A stretch of DNA of 57,112 nucleotides from Rickettsiales bacterium (GTDB lineage Bacteria; Pseudomonadota; Alphaproteobacteria; Rickettsiales; UBA6187): contig JAOIVE010000006.1 of NCBI GenBank assembly GCA_028223895.1, forward strand, positions 1-57,112. The letters run 5' to 3'. Numbering within the stretch: the first letter of the stretch is position 1; each line of letters starts with the position of its first letter. Shown one piece after another: positions 55,601 to 57,112 of this stretch. Position numbers and translations under genes: made by a program. The notes beneath the pieces were generated by a model. It ran no database searches and was not told where the DNA came from. It saw only the letters and a program-made list of their open reading frames with translations.

Positions 55601-57112
55601 CCTTCTGTAACAACATTATTTACAGCTGCAGATTCTGCAGGAGGAATAATATCTTCACCCGCAACCCTTACTTCATCTATAATATTAGAATCACCATCAT
55701 ATACTGTAATAAAAATTCCCAAATCATTTTCCAGAACATACCCAGATGATCCATTCATATGTTGTGATCTTATAATTACAAAACCACCTCCTGGAATGCT
55801 CGCAACATGCGGATCATCCTGCACATAAGGCGTGTTAAAACCCTGATCTATAACAGGATCATAATAGATGAAGAACTCATCGCCAACAGTATTACCGCTT
55901 GCATCATATTTTTGTCCTATATTCATATAGTTAGAATGCTGTCCGTTAGAATTCCATATTATTACATAACCACCATCATCTAGCGCAGTTATAGTAGATT
56001 TAGATTGATCATTGTTAGTATAAGTATTTACTAAAAATTCATCACCTTCCTTTTCTCCATCAGCTTTATATTGCTGCGCATAGATTCCATTTTCTGACCC
56101 ATCTTTACCAAAAGCTGTCCATGTGACAACAAACCCACCATTTTTTAGGCCAGCAACTTCGTTAGGTAAAAAAATATTTAGATCGTCGTCAATAATAAAC
56201 TCTGTTTTTTCAACTTCATCATTTAAATCAAATATTTTTGCTAAAAGAGTACTATTATTTGCTGAATTAGCGTCACTAGCTGATGCCCAAGTAATAACAT
56301 ATCCGCCATCATTTAGTGAAGAAATTGAAGGTACGCTCCTTCCAACAGCAGAAACGCTGTTTACTTTAAATTCTTCTCCTATTGCAACACCATTATTATC
56401 AAAATGTCTTGCATATATATCAGATACACCGTCTTTATAAAATCTCCAGGTAACAACAAAACTACCGTCATCCAAAACTGCTACATTATAAGATTGAGTT
56501 TCTTCTTTTGAACTTATTTTAAATTTATCAGCTACAGGGTTACTATTTTCATCAAAAATCTGCCCGTATGAATAGTTAGATGTTTGACCATCAAAAATTC
56601 CAGCCCAAACCAGTACTGACCTTCCACCACCTAAAGAAGCTATTGAGGAGCCACCACTATATAAGTCTCCGCCAGCCATTTGCCTTGCATCTGTTGTGTA
56701 ATCATAAACAACATTTTCAAAATCACGTGCATCATCGGCAATTATAACGTCATCGCCATCGCCACCCTCTAGGATATCAGCACTATATTTACCATAAATA
56801 ATATCATTGCCTTCAGTGCCTGTAATATTTTGCTTTTCAAGCCCCGTTGCAGCAACTGTTATATTAACGGTTTGGTTGGTTATAAATCCTTTAGAATTTG
56901 TTACAAAATATGAAAAACTATCAGCTCCTACATAGCCCAGATCTGGAGTATAATTATAACTGCCATCTTCGTTAAGAGTTACAGTCCCGTTAGTTGCTGC
57001 AATATCTAATGTAAAAACTTCACCAGTTTCACGGCTTAAATTAGAATTAACCACAATATCACGATTTATATTTATGATACTTGACTCTCTATGGGAAAAA
57101 TCATCCAATGAG
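52696..57112 (-). CDS. RTX/cadherin-like exoprotein (N-terminus beyond window)
   Basis: At least 1470 residues; the frame is open to the right edge, where the only start is a TTG at 57108, so the gene is probably cut. From N to C: an Ig-like/VCBS domain (57112-56850), a calcium-binding nonapeptide block (56830-56720), about six repeats of a 50-residue WDGGxVVTW-type beta unit (56690-55480), RTX nonapeptides (55450-55390), a VCBS/tandem-95 domain (55120-54820), two cadherin-like domains (54800-54260) and two long GGxGxD blocks (54250-52900). The C-terminal residues resemble type I secretion signals. Codon use is visibly more GC-rich in 52700-55440 than in the 5' part. Probable Ca2+-folded adhesin or matrix protein secreted by a type I system. 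Confidence 0.88.
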   Translation of the reverse strand, partial: SLDDFSHRESSIININRDIVVNSNLSRETGEVFTLDIAATNGTVTLNEDGSYNYTPDLGYVGADSFSYFVTNSKGFITNQTVNITVAATGLEKQNITGTEGNDIIYGKYSADILEGGDGDDVIIADDARDFENVVYDYTTDARQMAGGDLYSGGSSIASLGGGRSVLVWAGIFDGQTSNYSYGQIFDENSNPVADKFKISSKEETQSYNVAVLDDGSFVVTWRFYKDGVSDIYARHFDNNGVAIGEEFKVNSVSAVGRSVPSISSLNDGGYVITWASASDANSANNSTLLAKIFDLNDEVEKTEFIIDDDLNIFLPNEVAGLKNGGFVVTWTAFGKDGSENGIYAQQYKADGEKEGDEFLVNTYTNNDQSKSTITALDDGGYVIIWNSNGQHSNYMNIGQKYDASGNTVGDEFFIYYDPVIDQGFNTPYVQDDPHVASIPGGGFVIIRSQHMNGSSGYVLENDLGIFITVYDGDSNIIDEVRVAGEDIIPPAESAAVNNVVTEGFRHPSVTVLDDGSIAVSWESLLWYQRASDLEHQSEVYTYHKVIPLLTQNDTLSGGLGDDILDGGVGDDVYIGGGDSDKFVISKDAGSTDIIKDFAVLESGEVIDLTSFNDDFANFAALRAAMVEVGSNVEIDLTNGQKLILENVSKDQLNKEHFVGNVSINSAPATGSAAASAGENGGMITGSFAGSDVDGDALTYVIVTDPAAGSVVNNGDGTFSFDPGSDFEDLGAGETRDVTFSYKANDGTADSSVETVTITVTGTNDAPTSIALDNLSVDENASGAVIGNLTAVDVDAGDSHIFSVDDTRFEVVNGQLKLKDGVSLDYETEPEIAINVTATDSAGAAKTQNFVINVGDVNESPKINAAIGDLDILASNEFIYEVAADAFSDIDGDSLTYTATLADGSALPDWMSFNGSQFAGTPMSDHVGSYEVKITASDGSLTASQNFTFGVNSNVINGTDGDDTLNGTAYNDEIHGGSGNNNLSGGQGDDKIYGEGTNNYINGGAGADYIEGVNGWSGAFYYDSDEGVNLDLSTGTFTGGHATGDVLVNIDSLIGSNHADNIIGNDNGNYLQGNAGDDVIKGEGGNDYMVGDAGNDQLFGGSGDDFLIGNAGDDVLDGGDGDDNLQGDSGNNSLTGGDGSDNFIIHSHAGTTTIITDFNLNSDKINLKNLSNRVSFAGLSIVASGYDTIIGLENNQSIILKNIDSTDISFDNFIGLENKGPLGKNLVAGTDGDDTLNGTDEADEIYGYGGTNHINAGAGDDSIFVSAGNNYINGGAGADYIEYNGNGWAGVFYYDSDEGVNLDLSTGTFTGGHATGDVLVNIDSLIGSNHADNIIGNDNGNYLQGNAGDDVINGNGGNDYMVGDAGNDQLFGGSGNDALVGGAGADVITTGIGEDSIDYSAFSDSTAAQHDIITDFEQGHDILNLRNLGITFDDLAITNDGINTRIAANDHDFEVELLGVHNLDENDFSWG
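53054..53238 (-). repeat. 185-bp internal duplication in the RTX gene, copy 1
   Basis: Perfectly identical to 53870-54054 at 816 bases distance. It encodes a module with YYDSDEGVNLDLSTGTFTGG and NIIGNDNGNYLQGNAGDDVI. The flanks are similar but diverged. Confidence 0.9.
53870..54054 (-). repeat. 185-bp internal duplication in the RTX gene, copy 2
   Basis: Second copy of the repeat at 53054-53238, same orientation. The next 70 bases upstream on the plus strand also match with scattered changes. Confidence 0.9.

Overview
The window looks like chromosome from an AT-rich alphaproteobacterium, most likely a member or close relative of the Rickettsiales. Three things point there: a type IV secretion block in the order virB8-virB9-virB10-virB11-virD4, which is the usual rickettsial (rvh) arrangement; 5-aminolevulinate synthase (the C4 route to heme), a Cox15-type heme A synthase and an FAD-linked succinate dehydrogenase subunit, as expected of alphaproteobacteria; and core gene neighbourhoods typical of the class (metK-trmB, aroK-aroB-CBS protein, rpsB-tsf-pyrH-frr-uppS-cdsA-dxr). 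The genome is not extremely reduced: shikimate, pyrimidine/arginine (carAB), aspartate-family (asd) and isoprenoid genes are all intact. The taxonomic call is inference from gene content; there is no rRNA in the window.

Layout. 0-8.9 kb: metK, trmB, rpmE, a CNNM/CBS transporter homolog, aroB, aroK, then divergently a small membrane ORF, an exported helical-repeat protein and xerD, and an unrecognised 444-residue protein with kinase-like motifs. 9-16 kb: sdhA (possibly leaderless), an exported pentapeptide-repeat protein, rpoD and dnaG. 16-21 kb: carA and carB, separated by a four-helix-bundle (23S rRNA intervening-sequence type) gene flanked by inverted heptamer repeats. 21-32 kb: greA, a GNAT acetyltransferase, 3-hydroxybutyrate dehydrogenase, a second pentapeptide-repeat protein, asd, trkH, a lone response regulator, an aromatic amino acid ammonia-lyase, a divergent heme-copper-oxidase subunit I homolog and heme A synthase. 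32-39.9 kb: hemA, then a translation/envelope run rpsB-tsf-pyrH-frr-uppS-cdsA-dxr, with a structured rpsB leader and a 104-bp tandem repeat between tsf and pyrH.

39.9-57.1 kb is more accessory in character: the T4SS block on the minus strand, then tyrS, an EF-hand protein, an ABC exporter and yaaA on the plus strand, followed on the minus strand by two disordered proteins that share an identical 5' end, a minimal histidine kinase, a DUF1353 protein and a large RTX/cadherin-like exoprotein that runs off the right edge. The T4SS needs VirB2/3/4/6/7 encoded elsewhere; the kinase-like protein and the two disordered proteins are plausible but unproven substrates. The RTX protein would use a separate type I system not present here.

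Most striking: (1) the four-helix-bundle element inserted into the carA-carB junction, which supplies the last residues of CarA; (2) the tandem 104-bp repeat that can form alternative long hairpins between tsf and pyrH; (3) the twin genes with a shared 39-bp start region; (4) the unrecognised kinase-like protein.
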